Origin: Umezawaea sp036375055
Lineage (GTDB): Bacteria > Actinomycetota > Actinomycetes > Mycobacteriales > Pseudonocardiaceae
NCBI RefSeq assembly: GCF_036375055.1
Contig: NZ_DASUSQ010000046.1
Span: 339,425-403,424 of the forward strand
Length of the DNA stretch: 64,000 bases
Reading direction: 5' to 3'
Of the stretch, positions 17,375-25,964 are shown one piece after another. Under the pieces are notes generated by a model. The model saw only the letters and a list, made by a program, of their open reading frames with translations. It searched no databases and was not told where the DNA came from. The position numbers were made by a program, and so were the translations under genes. Every line of letters starts with the position of its first letter. Within the stretch, counting starts at the first letter, position 1.

Positions 17375-19090
17375 GTGACCGACTTGCCCGACTACGACCC
17401 CGTGCGTCCGGGCGCACTGCGCAGCGAGTTCACCCCCGGCAGCACCCGCTGGGCCGTCCGCCGCGCCCAGTGGACGGCGCTGGGCCTCGCCCCGGAAGAC
17501 CAGGGACGACCCAAGATCGCGATCGTCAACACCTCCTCGAAACTCGGCATCTGCTTCTCCCACCTCGATGGGATCGCCGAAATCGTCGCCGAAGCGGTGT
17601 GGGAAGCGGGCGGGCTGCCGTTCGAGATCCGCACCACCGCGCCACTGGACTTCGTGACCAGTGCCGGCCGGAAGGCCCGCTACCTGATGCCCACCCGCGA
17701 CCTCATCGTCAACGACGTCGAGGCCGCGGTGGAGGGTGCCGTCCTGGACGGCATGGTGTGCCTCTCGTCGTGCGACAAGACCACGCCCGCGCACCTGATG
17801 GCCTCGGCCCGGCTGGACCTGCCCTCGATCATCGTGCCCGGCGGCTTCCAGGGGGGTGGCCGCTACGGTGGCTGCTCGGTCGACATCGACACCGTCTACG
17901 AATCGGTCGGCGCCGTGCAAGCCGGCACCATGACGGTCGACGAACTCGGCGAGCTGGCCGACTCGGCGATCCAGGGCCCCGGTGTCTGCGCCGGGCTCGC
18001 GACCGCCAACACCATGCACGTCCTGGCCGAGGCGATGGGCATGACCCTGCCCGGAGCGGCGCCGATCCGCGCGGACTCCGACCGGATGCGCGCACTGGCG
18101 GCCGACGCCGGCCGCCGGATCGTCGACATGGTCGCCACGGGGCTGACCGCGCGGAAGATCATCACTGGAAAGGCCGTCGAGAACGGCGTCCGGGTGGCGA
18201 TGGCGCTCGGCGGCTCGGTCAACTGCGTGCGCCACCTGGCGGCCGTGGCCGGCGAAGCGGACCTCGACCTCGACGTCGTGGCCCTGTTCGAGCGGCTCGG
18301 CGAGGACACGGCGCAGCTGGCCGCCATCCGCCCGAACGGAACCCACCAGGTGTGGGATCTCGAACGCGTCGGCGGGGTCAAGGCGGTGCTGCGGACCCTG
18401 CTGCCCAGGCTGCACGGTGACGCGCTGACGGTCAGCGGGCGAACCGTGGCCGAACTGTCCCGCGACGCCCCGGAAGCGGACGGAACCGTACTGCGCCGGC
18501 TCGACGACCCGGTGCGCCCGGAACCGGGACTGCTGATCCTGCGCGGCTCGCTGGCGCCCGACGGGTCGGTGGTCAAGGTCGCGGGCGCCGGCAACGCCCG
18601 GCGCCGGTTCACCGGCCCCGCCGAGGTGTTCGCGGGCGAGGACGACGCGATCGCCGCGCTGGGCACCGGGAACATCGCCGGGGGAAGCGTGATCGCGCTG
18701 CGCGGCATGGGACCGCGCGGCGGCCCCGGCACGGTCTTCGCGGCGAGCTTCGTCGCCGCCCTCAACGGCGCCGGCCTGGGCGGCAAGGTCGCGGTGGTGA
18801 CCGACGGCGAGCTCTCCGGCCTGAACCACGGACTGGTCCTCGGCCAGGTCATGCCGGAAGCCGCCGACGGCGGCCCGCTCGCGGGCGTGCGATCCGGCGA
18901 CACGATCACCATCGACCTGGACGACCGGACCGTCGACACCGTCCCGCTCCGGCACGGGGAACCGGTCACCTCCGGCCGCCCCGCCGAAGAACGGGGCTGG
19001 CTCGGGCAGTACGCCGCACTCGTCGGCCCGGTCCAGCAGGGAGCCGTCCTCCGCCGTCCCAAACCCGCCACACCTCCGTCCGGCCGCTGA
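17375..19090 (+). CDS. IlvD/Edd family dehydratase (sugar-acid or dihydroxy-acid dehydratase)
   Basis: A 571-residue protein, full length for the family. It carries LSSCDKTTPAHLMASARLD (about residue 128) with the conserved Cys of the Fe-S cluster, GGCSVDIDTVYESVGA with a second cluster Cys, GPGVCAGLATANTM with a third, and the C-terminal GKVAVVTDGELSGLNHGLV. These enzymes remove water from 2,3-dihydroxy acids using a [2Fe-2S] or [4Fe-4S] cluster. The GTG start at 17375 follows GAAGGGACC. Its genomic partners (GntR regulator, FAD oxidoreductase) argue for a catabolic aldonic-acid dehydratase rather than the branched-chain amino acid enzyme. The exact substrate is not visible. Confidence 0.88.
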   Translation: MTDLPDYDPVRPGALRSEFTPGSTRWAVRRAQWTALGLAPEDQGRPKIAIVNTSSKLGICFSHLDGIAEIVAEAVWEAGGLPFEIRTTAPLDFVTSAGRKARYLMPTRDLIVNDVEAAVEGAVLDGMVCLSSCDKTTPAHLMASARLDLPSIIVPGGFQGGGRYGGCSVDIDTVYESVGAVQAGTMTVDELGELADSAIQGPGVCAGLATANTMHVLAEAMGMTLPGAAPIRADSDRMRALAADAGRRIVDMVATGLTARKIITGKAVENGVRVAMALGGSVNCVRHLAAVAGEADLDLDVVALFERLGEDTAQLAAIRPNGTHQVWDLERVGGVKAVLRTLLPRLHGDALTVSGRTVAELSRDAPEADGTVLRRLDDPVRPEPGLLILRGSLAPDGSVVKVAGAGNARRRFTGPAEVFAGEDDAIAALGTGNIAGGSVIALRGMGPRGGPGTVFAASFVAALNGAGLGGKVAVVTDGELSGLNHGLVLGQVMPEAADGGPLAGVRSGDTITIDLDDRTVDTVPLRHGEPVTSGRPAEERGWLGQYAALVGPVQQGAVLRRPKPATPPSGR

Positions 19091-19121
19091 CGCGCCCTCC
19101 CCCGGACCGGAGCAGAACACC

Positions 19122-19250
19122 GTGTCCACGGCACCCGCCGGCACCGCGCCGGGACAGTCACGGAAGGCGTCGCTCGCCCTGGCGGCGTTCGCCACCTACG
19201 CCGTCGGCTTCCTCGGCCGGACCGCCCGGTCGCGAACGGTACGGAGGTAG
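19122..19250 (+). pseudogene. Truncated MHS-family transporter start
   Basis: A GTG-initiated 42-codon frame reads VSTAPAGTAPGQSRKASLA, then AAFATYAVGFLGR, and soon stops. The second part matches the MFS/MHS block 'YAVGFVARPVGG' seen in the intact transporter at 26303 (LLVYAVGFVARPVGG). It appears to be a transporter gene whose first helix and whole C-terminal part have been deleted, sitting where an uptake gene for the dehydratase operon would be expected. Confidence 0.6.
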
Positions 19251-19254
19251 CCCG

Positions 19255-19305
19255 ATGACGGACGGCACGACGAGGATCCTGGCCGCCGGCGGCGGACCGC
19301 CGTGA
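19255..19305 (+). pseudogene. Short remnant ORF with good ribosome-binding site
   Basis: GGAGG stands 7 bases before an ATG, followed by MTDGTTRILAAGGGPP and then a stop. The start resembles the N-terminus of an FAD/NAD-binding protein (ILAxGGGP) cut off after 16 residues. It may be another deletion remnant; the call is tentative. Confidence 0.3.
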
Positions 19306-19349
19306 CGGGGCACCGGGCGGCGCCCATCGCCGGCCGTGCCACGAGGTGG

Positions 19350-20261
19350 TTACCGGGCGGCGGTGGAGCGGTCGGGCCGGGCCGGTCCACCGCCGCGGCC
19401 GGACCGCTCCGCCGCACTCGCCTGCCGCAACAGGGCCATGGCCGCCTCCGACGGTGACCCGGCGGGCGTCGTGCACACCACGACGGACTGCCCCGGCGAC
19501 CGCGCGAGGACGAGGGTCTGCTGGGTGACGGTCACCGTGCCGACGACCGGATGCCGCAGCTCGTAGGTGGCGGCGTCGCACGGCGTCACCCGGTGGTCAC
19601 CCCACAACGCCACGAACTCCGGGCTCCTCATCGTCAGCTCGCCGATCAGCTCGGCGAGCAGCCGGTCCTCCGGGTGACGGCCGACGGCGATCCTCAGATT
19701 GCCCACGACCGCGCGCACCTTGCGCCGCCAGTCCCCGTAGAGCTCCCGGCAGTGCGGGTCCAGGAACAGCATCCGGCTCATGTTCGGCCGGCGCGCGGGG
19801 TCCTCCGGGCTCAGCGGGTCGACGTGCCCGGCGAGCAGGGCGTGGCCGAGCGGGTTCCACGCCAGCACGTCCGTGCGCCTGCCGAGGACGAGCGCCGGGA
19901 CGCCGTCGAAGGAGCGCAGCAGGTCCCGCGTCTCGTCGGCGAGCTTCTCGGGGCGGGGCCTGCGCGCCTGCGGTACCCGGCGGGAGGCCCCGGCGAGGCG
20001 TTCCAGGTGGTCCCGCTCGTGGTCGTCGAGCAGCAGGGCGCGGGCGATCGCGTCGAGCACCTCCGCCGACGCGCCACGGGACATGCCCTGTTCGAGCCGG
20101 GTGTAGTAGGACACGCTGACCCCTGCCAGCTGCGCCAGCTCCTCCCGGCGCAGCCCCGCCACCCGCCGGCGCGGCCCGAGGTCGCGGAGCCCCACGTCTT
20201 CCGGGCGCAGCCTGGCCCGCCGTGCCTGCAGGAAGTCGCCGAGCGGGCCTGGTCCGTCCAT
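19350..20261 (-). CDS. XRE-type regulator with MmyB-like ligand domain
   Basis: A 303-residue protein. The N-terminal helix-turn-helix (LRREELAQLAGVSVSYYTRL, then EQGMSRGASAEVLDAIARAL, about residues 35-75) is followed by a MLTR/MmyB-like domain (VLAWNPLGHALLAGH, later LYGDWRRKVRAVVGNLRI). Such regulators usually control a neighbouring oxidoreductase or hydrolase gene. The ATG at 20261 (MDGPGPLGDFLQ) is chosen because the family starts in this way. It is divergent from the metallo-hydrolase at 20401, with a 139-base gap containing inverted CCCCGCC/GGCGGGG arms (20300-20326), a possible operator. The C-terminal 20 residues are a low-complexity Gly/Pro/Arg tail. Confidence 0.88.
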   Translation of the reverse strand: MDGPGPLGDFLQARRARLRPEDVGLRDLGPRRRVAGLRREELAQLAGVSVSYYTRLEQGMSRGASAEVLDAIARALLLDDHERDHLERLAGASRRVPQARRPRPEKLADETRDLLRSFDGVPALVLGRRTDVLAWNPLGHALLAGHVDPLSPEDPARRPNMSRMLFLDPHCRELYGDWRRKVRAVVGNLRIAVGRHPEDRLLAELIGELTMRSPEFVALWGDHRVTPCDAATYELRHPVVGTVTVTQQTLVLARSPGQSVVVCTTPAGSPSEAAMALLRQASAAERSGRGGGPARPDRSTAAR

Positions 20262-20400
20262 CACCCCACTATCCACGCCTGCGGCACCGCCCAGCCACAC
20301 CCCGCCAGGGGTAGGACAAGGCGGGGCTGGTTGGCGCGCGCGGACGCGATCAGGCTCGACCTGGTCAGGGCAGCCGCCCGCGACTTACGAGGGAGTGACC

Positions 20401-21306
20401 ATGGATCAGATCGAGCTGGGCGACGTGACCGTCACCCGCGTCAAGGAGTACTACGGCTCCGTCGAGATGGGCCCCGCGGACTTCTTCCCCGACAGCCCCG
20501 ACGGCGCCTGGGACGAGCACCGGCACTGGCTCGCCCCGGACTTCCTGGACTCCGGCACCGGCGAATGCCGCTCGGCCATCCAGACCTGGCTGCTGCGCAG
20601 CGAAGGCCGCACCATCCTCGTCGACACCGGGGTCGGCAACCACAAGGACCGCCCCTACGCGCCCGTCTGGAACCGGCTGAACACGGACTACCTGGACAAC
20701 CTCGCCGCCGCCGGAGTCCGGCCCGAGGACGTCGACGTCGTCATCAACACCCACCTGCACATCGACCACGTGGGCTGGAACACCTACCTCGACGGCCGGA
20801 CCTGGGTGCCGACCTTCCCGAACGCCGAGTACCTGATGACGCGGCAGGACTTCGACTTCTGGAACCCGGCCAACAACCACGAACCGGTGCTGGGTCGCGG
20901 CAACCAGAACGTCTTCGAGGACAGCGTCGCCCCGGTGCACGAGGCCGGGCTGACCCACCTGTGGGACGGCTCGTACCGGATCGACCGGAACCTCCGGCTG
21001 GATCTCGCGCCCGGCCACACCCCTGGGTCGTCCGTGCTGACCCTGGAGTCGGGCGGCGACCGCGCGCTGTTCGTCGGCGATCTGGTGCACACGCCGCTGC
21101 AACTCGTGGAGCCGGAGACCAACTCCTGCTTCTGCGAGGACCCGGCCGAGGCCAGGGCGACCCGCCACAAGCTCCTCGGCCGCGCGGCCGAGGACAACGC
21201 GCTGGTCTTCCCCGCTCACCTCGCCGGCCAGGGCGGCGCCGAGGTCGAGCGCCACGGGTCGAAGTTCGCCATCAAGGAGTGGGCGGGCTTCTCCCGCATC
21301 GCCTGA
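20401..21306 (+). CDS. Metallo-beta-lactamase-fold hydrolase (lactonase-like)
   Basis: A 301-residue enzyme with the zinc motif INTHLHIDHVGW (HxHxDH, about residues 118-124), a downstream metal-binding His in LAPGHTPGSS, and the bridging Asp in ALFVGDLVHTP. The arrangement fits the N-acyl-homoserine-lactonase/YtnP-like branch, whose members hydrolyse lactones or esters. The ATG at 20401 follows GAGGGAGTG. The carboxylesterase starts 55 bases after its stop, with a short GGGGCAGG/CCTGCCCC hairpin between them. The pair suggests sequential ester or lactone hydrolysis; the actual substrate is unknown. Confidence 0.85.
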   Translation: MDQIELGDVTVTRVKEYYGSVEMGPADFFPDSPDGAWDEHRHWLAPDFLDSGTGECRSAIQTWLLRSEGRTILVDTGVGNHKDRPYAPVWNRLNTDYLDNLAAAGVRPEDVDVVINTHLHIDHVGWNTYLDGRTWVPTFPNAEYLMTRQDFDFWNPANNHEPVLGRGNQNVFEDSVAPVHEAGLTHLWDGSYRIDRNLRLDLAPGHTPGSSVLTLESGGDRALFVGDLVHTPLQLVEPETNSCFCEDPAEARATRHKLLGRAAEDNALVFPAHLAGQGGAEVERHGSKFAIKEWAGFSRIA

Positions 21307-21313
21307 GCCCGGT

Positions 21314-21331
21314 GGGGCAGGCCCCTGCCCC
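21314..21331. terminator. Short GC hairpin between the metallo-hydrolase and carboxylesterase genes
   Basis: GGGGCAGG-CC-CCTGCCCC, an 8-bp inverted repeat just after the hydrolase stop. It may lower expression of the next gene rather than end transcription, because the following ribosome-binding site (GAGAGGAAG) is close. Confidence 0.4.
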
Positions 21332-21360
21332 GCGGCAACCCGAGAGAGGAAGCGTTTCCC

Positions 21361-22800
21361 GTGCCCCAGCAGGCGAATCCGATCGTCGAGACCCCGGCGG
21401 GCGCCGTGCGCGGTGTTCGTGACCGCTTCGGCGAGCTCTACCGCGCCGTCCCGTACGCGGCGGCCCCCGCGGGTGCCGGCCGGTTCGCGCCACCGGCGTC
21501 CCACCCCGGCTGGTCCGGTGTCCGGGACGCCACCGCGCCGTCGCCGACCGCGCCGCAGCCGGCCCGGGACTTCGGGCGGCTCGACATGATCCCCTACTTC
21601 GGCCCCGGCTGGGTGCGCGGCGAGGAGTACCTGACCGTCGACGTCCGCACGCCCGGCACCGACGGCGGGAAGCGGCCGGTCATGGTCTTCGTGCACGGCG
21701 GCGGGTTCGTCACCGGCTCCACCCGCGCCGCGCTCTACGACGGCCGGGCGTTCGCCCGCGACGGCGTGGTGCTGGTGACGGTGAACTACCGCGTCGGCGT
21801 CCCCGGCTTCCTCGACCTGGAGGGCGCCCCCGCCAACCGCGGGCTGCTCGACGTCCTCGCCGCGCTCGGCTGGGTGCGGGACACGATCGCCGCGTTCGGT
21901 GGCGATCCCGGCAACGTCACGCTGTTCGGCCAGTCCGCGGGTGCCACCATCACCGGAGCCCTGCTGGCGACGCCGGAGGCCAAGGGGCTGTTCCGGCGCG
22001 CGATCGTCCAGAGCGGCAGCGGCACCGGCGCCTTCACCCCCGAGCAGGCGCACCGGGTCACCGCGGCGGCTGCACGGGCACTGGGCGTGCCGCCCACGGC
22101 GGAGGCGTTCGCCGGGATCCCGGACGAGAGGTTCCTCGAGATCCTGCCGGATCTCGCGGGGATCGACCTGCGGACCGAGACGGCCACGGACCCACTCGTC
22201 GAGCTGAGCCCGTTCTCCCTGGTCCTGCCCGTGCAGCCTGCCGACGCCCTGGCGGAGGGGCCTGCGGGAGAGGTCGACCTGCTCATCGGCACCAACACCG
22301 AGGAGGGCCACCTCTACCTGGTACCGCAGGGCAAGCTGGAACCGTCGACGGACGACGACGTGCTCGCCGTCGCGGCGAAGGTCAGCGCGGACCCCACCGC
22401 CGTCGTCGCGGCCCATCGGGCGGCCCGGCCGGGGGCGACCCCTGGCGAGTTGCGCTCCGCGGTGCTGGGCGAAGGCCTCTTCGGGGCCGGCACCGCGCGG
22501 CTGGCCGATGCCCACGCCCGGCTGTCCGGTGGCCGCACCCACGCCTACTCGTTCGGCTACCGCTCGACGGCACTGGACGGGCGGCTGGGCGCCACCCACA
22601 CGGTCGAACTGCCCTTCGTGTTCGACATCGCCGATGAACCGTGGCTGCACGGCGACGCCGGCCTGCTCGGGCCCGACCCGGCGCCCGCCGGGCTCGCGGC
22701 CCGCGTGCACGGCGCCTGGGTCGCCTTCGCGACCCACGGCGACCCCGGCTGGGCCGCGTACGACCCGCGGCGGCCCCGGGCGGAGGCCCTGGGCGGCTGA
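21361..22800 (+). CDS. Type-B carboxylesterase
   Basis: A 479-residue alpha/beta-hydrolase. The oxyanion motif VMVFVHGGGFVTGS (about residues 107-120) is followed by the nucleophile elbow VTLFGQSAGATITG (GQSAG, Ser about 192) and the acid-loop region LLIGTNTEEGHLYL, where the Glu/Asp of the triad is expected. No signal peptide is seen, so it acts in the cytoplasm. The GTG at 21361 follows GAGAGGAAGCG. It ends 71 bases before the LacI gene. In context it probably releases an acid from an ester or lactone for the CoA-dependent route at 24-26 kb. Confidence 0.88.
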   Translation: MPQQANPIVETPAGAVRGVRDRFGELYRAVPYAAAPAGAGRFAPPASHPGWSGVRDATAPSPTAPQPARDFGRLDMIPYFGPGWVRGEEYLTVDVRTPGTDGGKRPVMVFVHGGGFVTGSTRAALYDGRAFARDGVVLVTVNYRVGVPGFLDLEGAPANRGLLDVLAALGWVRDTIAAFGGDPGNVTLFGQSAGATITGALLATPEAKGLFRRAIVQSGSGTGAFTPEQAHRVTAAAARALGVPPTAEAFAGIPDERFLEILPDLAGIDLRTETATDPLVELSPFSLVLPVQPADALAEGPAGEVDLLIGTNTEEGHLYLVPQGKLEPSTDDDVLAVAAKVSADPTAVVAAHRAARPGATPGELRSAVLGEGLFGAGTARLADAHARLSGGRTHAYSFGYRSTALDGRLGATHTVELPFVFDIADEPWLHGDAGLLGPDPAPAGLAARVHGAWVAFATHGDPGWAAYDPRRPRAEALGG

Positions 22801-22818
22801 AAGATCCACGGGTCCGGC

Positions 22819-22830
22819 GCAATCCGTTGC
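22819..22830. promoter_or_regulatory. LacI operator-like half-perfect site A
   Basis: GCAATCCGTTGC, 23 bases centre to centre from site B and about 48 bases before the lacI start. It differs from the consensus palindrome GCAATCGATTGC at two positions. Confidence 0.6.
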
Positions 22831-22841
22831 CGAGCGCGAGG

Positions 22842-22853
22842 GCAATCGATTGC
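22842..22853. promoter_or_regulatory. LacI operator-like perfect site B
   Basis: GCAATCGATTGC, a perfect 12-bp palindrome 18 bases before the lacI ATG. Its sequence recurs in the gap between the CaiB gene and the MHS transporter. Confidence 0.75.
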
Positions 22854-22871
22854 GCCGGTAGACTCACCGAC

Positions 22872-23879
22872 ATGCCCACGCTCCAGGACGTCGCCGACGC
22901 GGCCGGGGTCTCCCGCTCCGTGGCGTCGCGGGTGCTCACCGGCGACTCGCGGGCCAGGGTCAGCGAGGCCACACGCACACGGGTCCGCGAAGCCGCCGAA
23001 GCTCTGCGGTACGTACCGAGCCACCGGGCCAGGGCCCTGCGCTTCCGGCGCTCCGGTGCCGTCGGCCTGATCGTCCCGGACGTCACCAACGCCGTCTTCG
23101 CGGACATGCTCGGGGGTGTGCAGGACAAGGCCGGGGAAGCCGGCATGTCGGTGCTGCTCGGTCAGGTCGACCCGCCGCCGTCCGGGCACGGGCGCCTGCG
23201 CGAGCTGGTCGCCGAGGGCCGGGTCGACGGCGTGCTGCTGCAACGTCGCGAGGACCTCGACGACTCCGCCCTCGCCAGGGTGCTCGGCGACGACGTCCCC
23301 GTCGTGCTGATCAACTCCCGGCTGCCGGGCCGGTCCGGCTCGGTGGTCCTCGACGACGTCGCAGGCGCCCGGCTGGCGACCCGTCACCTGGTCGAGCTCG
23401 GCCACGAGCGCATCGGCCACCTCGCAGGCGTACCGCACCACGACACCGCGGTCCGCCGACACCAGGGCTACGTCGAGACGATGGCCGAGGCCGGGCTGAC
23501 GATCGCGCCGGAGTGGGTGGTGCGGGCGGGCTGGGAGGCGGCCGCCGGGGCGGAGGCCGCCCACCGGATCCTGGAGGCGCCGCGGCGGCCGACCGCCCTC
23601 GTCGTGTCCAGTGTGAACGCGGCGGTCGGCGCGGTTTCCGCGCTGGGCCGGGCCGGCGTCCGGGTGCCCGAGGACATGTCCGTCGTGACCGTGCTGGACA
23701 CCTGGGTCGCGCAGGCCTGGAACCCGGCGCTGACCACGGTGCGGCTGCCGCTGCGGGAACTCGGTCGCGCGGCGTGCGGCGTGCTGATCGAGCACCTCGG
23801 CGGCACACCGCTGCGCGATCTCGTCGTGGCCGACCCGGCGCCGCGGCTGGTGCTGCGGGAGTCGACCCGCGCGCTCTGA
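22872..23879 (+). CDS. LacI family transcriptional regulator
   Basis: A 335-residue repressor. The N-terminal helix-turn-helix and hinge (MPTLQDVADAAGVSRSVASR, then VLTGDSRARVSEATRTRVRE) lead into a periplasmic-binding-protein-like effector domain (VGLIVPDVTNAVFADML; later VSSVNAAVGAVSALGRAGVR and PLRELGRAACGVLIEHL). The ATG at 22872 is where family similarity starts. Two operator-like palindromes lie immediately upstream, so it is probably autoregulated. The same operators occur at 26105-26138, so it should also control the CoA-transferase operon and the transporter. A bidirectional hairpin separates it from the convergent hydratase gene. Confidence 0.92.
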   Translation: MPTLQDVADAAGVSRSVASRVLTGDSRARVSEATRTRVREAAEALRYVPSHRARALRFRRSGAVGLIVPDVTNAVFADMLGGVQDKAGEAGMSVLLGQVDPPPSGHGRLRELVAEGRVDGVLLQRREDLDDSALARVLGDDVPVVLINSRLPGRSGSVVLDDVAGARLATRHLVELGHERIGHLAGVPHHDTAVRRHQGYVETMAEAGLTIAPEWVVRAGWEAAAGAEAAHRILEAPRRPTALVVSSVNAAVGAVSALGRAGVRVPEDMSVVTVLDTWVAQAWNPALTTVRLPLRELGRAACGVLIEHLGGTPLRDLVVADPAPRLVLRESTRAL

Positions 23880-23934
23880 CCCCGCGGGAACGGCCGGTGA
23901 TCTTGTGCGGCCGTGGCCGCGAACTCGTTGTGGT

Positions 23935-23967
23935 GCAGGCGGGATCGGTCGTGCCGATCCCGCCTGC
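23935..23967. terminator. Bidirectional terminator hairpin
   Basis: The 14-bp perfect arms GCAGGCGGGATCGG and CCGATCCCGCCTGC have a 5-base loop. It lies between the convergent lacI gene and the enoyl-CoA hydratase gene and can serve both. Confidence 0.8.
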
Positions 23968-23980
23968 TTCCGCACCTCGA

Positions 23981-24763
23981 TCAGCGTCCGGTGAACCTCG
24001 GCGTGCGCTTCTCGACGAAGGCCGTGATGCCCTCGCGGCCGTCGGCGGACGCGAACAGCTCCCCCAGCGCCTCGCGTTCGCGGCGGAAGCCAGGGCCTGC
24101 GGATCCTTCGGGTCCACCGTGGACGGCCGCGACGACCGCGTCCCGGATCGCGGCCACGGCCAGCGGCGCCCGCCCGGCGAGTGACTCCGCGACCTCCAGC
24201 GCCCGCGGGACCAGCTCGTCCCCTGCGCACAGGTGGGTCACGATGCCCACCGCCTCGGCGGTCACGGCGCTCAGGCGGTCGCCGGACATCATGAGCCAGC
24301 GGGCCCGAGTGGGGCCGACGTGCCAGGTCAGCCGCTGGGTGCCGCCCCAGCCCGGCAGCAGCCCGAGGGTGACCTCGGGCAGGCCGAACGCGGCGCCACG
24401 CTCGGCGACGACCACGTCGCACGCCAGCACGAGCTCGAACCCCCCGCCGAGGGCCAGGCCGCGCACCGCCGCCACCACGGGTACGCGGCACCGCGCGATC
24501 CGGTCGCACAGGGCGTTGCAGCGCTCGGTGAAGGCAGCGAACTCCCCGTGGTCCGCGTCCGCGTAGAAGGCGATGTCCGCGCCCGCGGCGAACGCCTTGC
24601 CCGCACCGGTGAGCACCGCCGCCCGCACGTTCCGGTCGGCCTCGATCTCGTCGAGCGCGCCGGTCAGCGCGTCGACGGTGGCGTGGTCGATCGCGTTGTA
24701 CTTCGCCTGCCGGTTCAGGGTGAGGACGGCGACGGCGCCGCGGCGCTCGACGAGCACCGGCAC
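23981..24763 (-). CDS. Enoyl-CoA hydratase/isomerase (crotonase family)
   Basis: About 260 residues. Crotonase signatures are visible: GAGKAFAAGADIAFYAD for CoA/oxyanion binding, RGLALGGGFELVLACD with the second oxyanion Gly, and FGLPEVTLGLLPGWGGTQRL with the usual catalytic Glu position (PEV). It most likely hydrates or isomerises an unsaturated acyl-CoA. No ATG lies at the expected N-terminus. The GTG at 24763 (VPVLVERRGAVAVLTLN) is the best start, 22 bases after the CoA-transferase stop, so the two genes form an operon. It fits a route in which the imported acid is CoA-activated, then hydrated. The reaction class is secure, the substrate is not. Confidence 0.88.
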   Translation of the reverse strand: MPVLVERRGAVAVLTLNRQAKYNAIDHATVDALTGALDEIEADRNVRAAVLTGAGKAFAAGADIAFYADADHGEFAAFTERCNALCDRIARCRVPVVAAVRGLALGGGFELVLACDVVVAERGAAFGLPEVTLGLLPGWGGTQRLTWHVGPTRARWLMMSGDRLSAVTAEAVGIVTHLCAGDELVPRALEVAESLAGRAPLAVAAIRDAVVAAVHGGPEGSAGPGFRREREALGELFASADGREGITAFVEKRTPRFTGR

Positions 24764-24785
24764 GGCGGTCCCGTCGACACCGCTC

Positions 24786-25964
24786 TCAGGACCGGGCACC
24801 GAACGCACCCCCCGCGACCAAGGCGTCGACCGCGGCCGGGCTGTAGCCGAGCTCCCCGAGCACCTCGCGGGTGTGCTCACCCAGTGCCGGTGGCACCCGG
24901 CGCAGCCCTGGGCGCTCCCCGCCGTAGCGGATCGGGTGGGCAGGCACCCGGACGTCGCCTGCCTGCGGGTGCGGGATGGTCAGGATCGTCTCGTTGTGCC
25001 GGACCTGCGGATCGGTTGCCACGTCGTCGAAGTCGTGGACCGGCGCGTGCCAGACCCGGAACTCGGTGAACCGCTCGATCCAGTACGCCGTCGGGCGCTC
25101 GGCGAGCAGTGCGGCGACCCGCTCGTTGACCTCCTCGCGGCGCGCGTACTCGTCGGCGGGGGCGACACCGGTGAACCACGGCTCGTCGAGCACCTTCGCC
25201 AGCACGTCGGTGCCCGTGAGGGAGATCGTCAGGTGCCCGTCAGCAGTGGCGAAGACGCCGTACGGCGCCCTGTAGAACCGCGACGAGACGCCGGAGGGGC
25301 TTCGCTCGCCGCGAAACCCGTTGAGGTGGTAGGAAAAGGGCTCGACCTGCAGGTCCAAGGCCGCGCTCAGCAGGTTGCTCTCCACCCTGGTGCCCTCGCC
25401 GGTCCTCTCCCGCCCGTGCAGCGCGGCCAGGATCCCGAGCGCCCCGAGCGCCGCACCGTGCGCGTCGACCACGGAGGCGCCGACCGGGGTGGGCGGTCCG
25501 CCCTCGGCCCCGGTCGCCGCGGCGAGGCCGGACAGCGATTGGACCAGGACGTCCTGCCCCGGCCGGTCCCTGTAGGGGCCGTCGGACCCGTAGCCGGAGA
25601 GCGAGCAGTAGACCAGCCGCGGGTTGGTGGTCCGCAGCTCCTCGTAGCCGAGCCCGAGCCGGTCCATCACGCCCGGCCGGAAGCTTTCGATCAGGACGTC
25701 GGCGCCGTCCAGGAGCCGGCGCAGCACTCGGCGGCCCTCGTCGGCCTTGAGGTCGACGACCATGCTGCGCGCGTTGCGGTTCGCGAGCAGGAAGAACACC
25801 GAGACGCCGCCGACGAACGCGTCGGGGCCCGACCAGCCACGCTCGAAGGCGCCTTGCGGCGGCTCGATCTTGATCACGTCCGCGCCCAGGTCCCCGAGGA
25901 CCTGGGTGGCGGAGGGGCCCTGCAGGAAGTGCGTGAAGCTCACGACTCTGGTTCCGGAAAGCAT
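24786..25964 (-). CDS. CaiB/BaiF family CoA-transferase
   Basis: A 392-residue class III CoA-transferase. It has the N-terminal VVSFTHFLQGPSATQVLGDL and GADVIKIEPP, then VVDLKADEGRRVL, and the conserved catalytic-Asp region with GQDVLVQSLSGLAAATG and ASVVDAHGAALGALGILAAL. The family moves CoA from an acyl-CoA donor to a carboxylic acid such as carnitine, formate or oxalate. The ATG at 25964 (MLSGTRVV) has AGGGA 7-8 bases upstream. It is divergent from the MHS transporter, and the roughly 340-base gap carries two LacI-type operators. It probably activates the acid that this transporter brings in. Confidence 0.9.
   Translation of the reverse strand: MLSGTRVVSFTHFLQGPSATQVLGDLGADVIKIEPPQGAFERGWSGPDAFVGGVSVFFLLANRNARSMVVDLKADEGRRVLRRLLDGADVLIESFRPGVMDRLGLGYEELRTTNPRLVYCSLSGYGSDGPYRDRPGQDVLVQSLSGLAAATGAEGGPPTPVGASVVDAHGAALGALGILAALHGRERTGEGTRVESNLLSAALDLQVEPFSYHLNGFRGERSPSGVSSRFYRAPYGVFATADGHLTISLTGTDVLAKVLDEPWFTGVAPADEYARREEVNERVAALLAERPTAYWIERFTEFRVWHAPVHDFDDVATDPQVRHNETILTIPHPQAGDVRVPAHPIRYGGERPGLRRVPPALGEHTREVLGELGYSPAAVDALVAGGAFGARS

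Noticed and set aside
17042..19195. 717-codon minus-strand frame opposite the dehydratase
   Set aside because: The plus strand carries all conserved dehydratase motifs; the antisense frame has no family features.
20365..22845. 826-codon minus-strand frame across the hydrolase and esterase genes
   Set aside because: It spans two real plus-strand genes with intact active sites and consists of low-complexity Val/Gly/Arg sequence.
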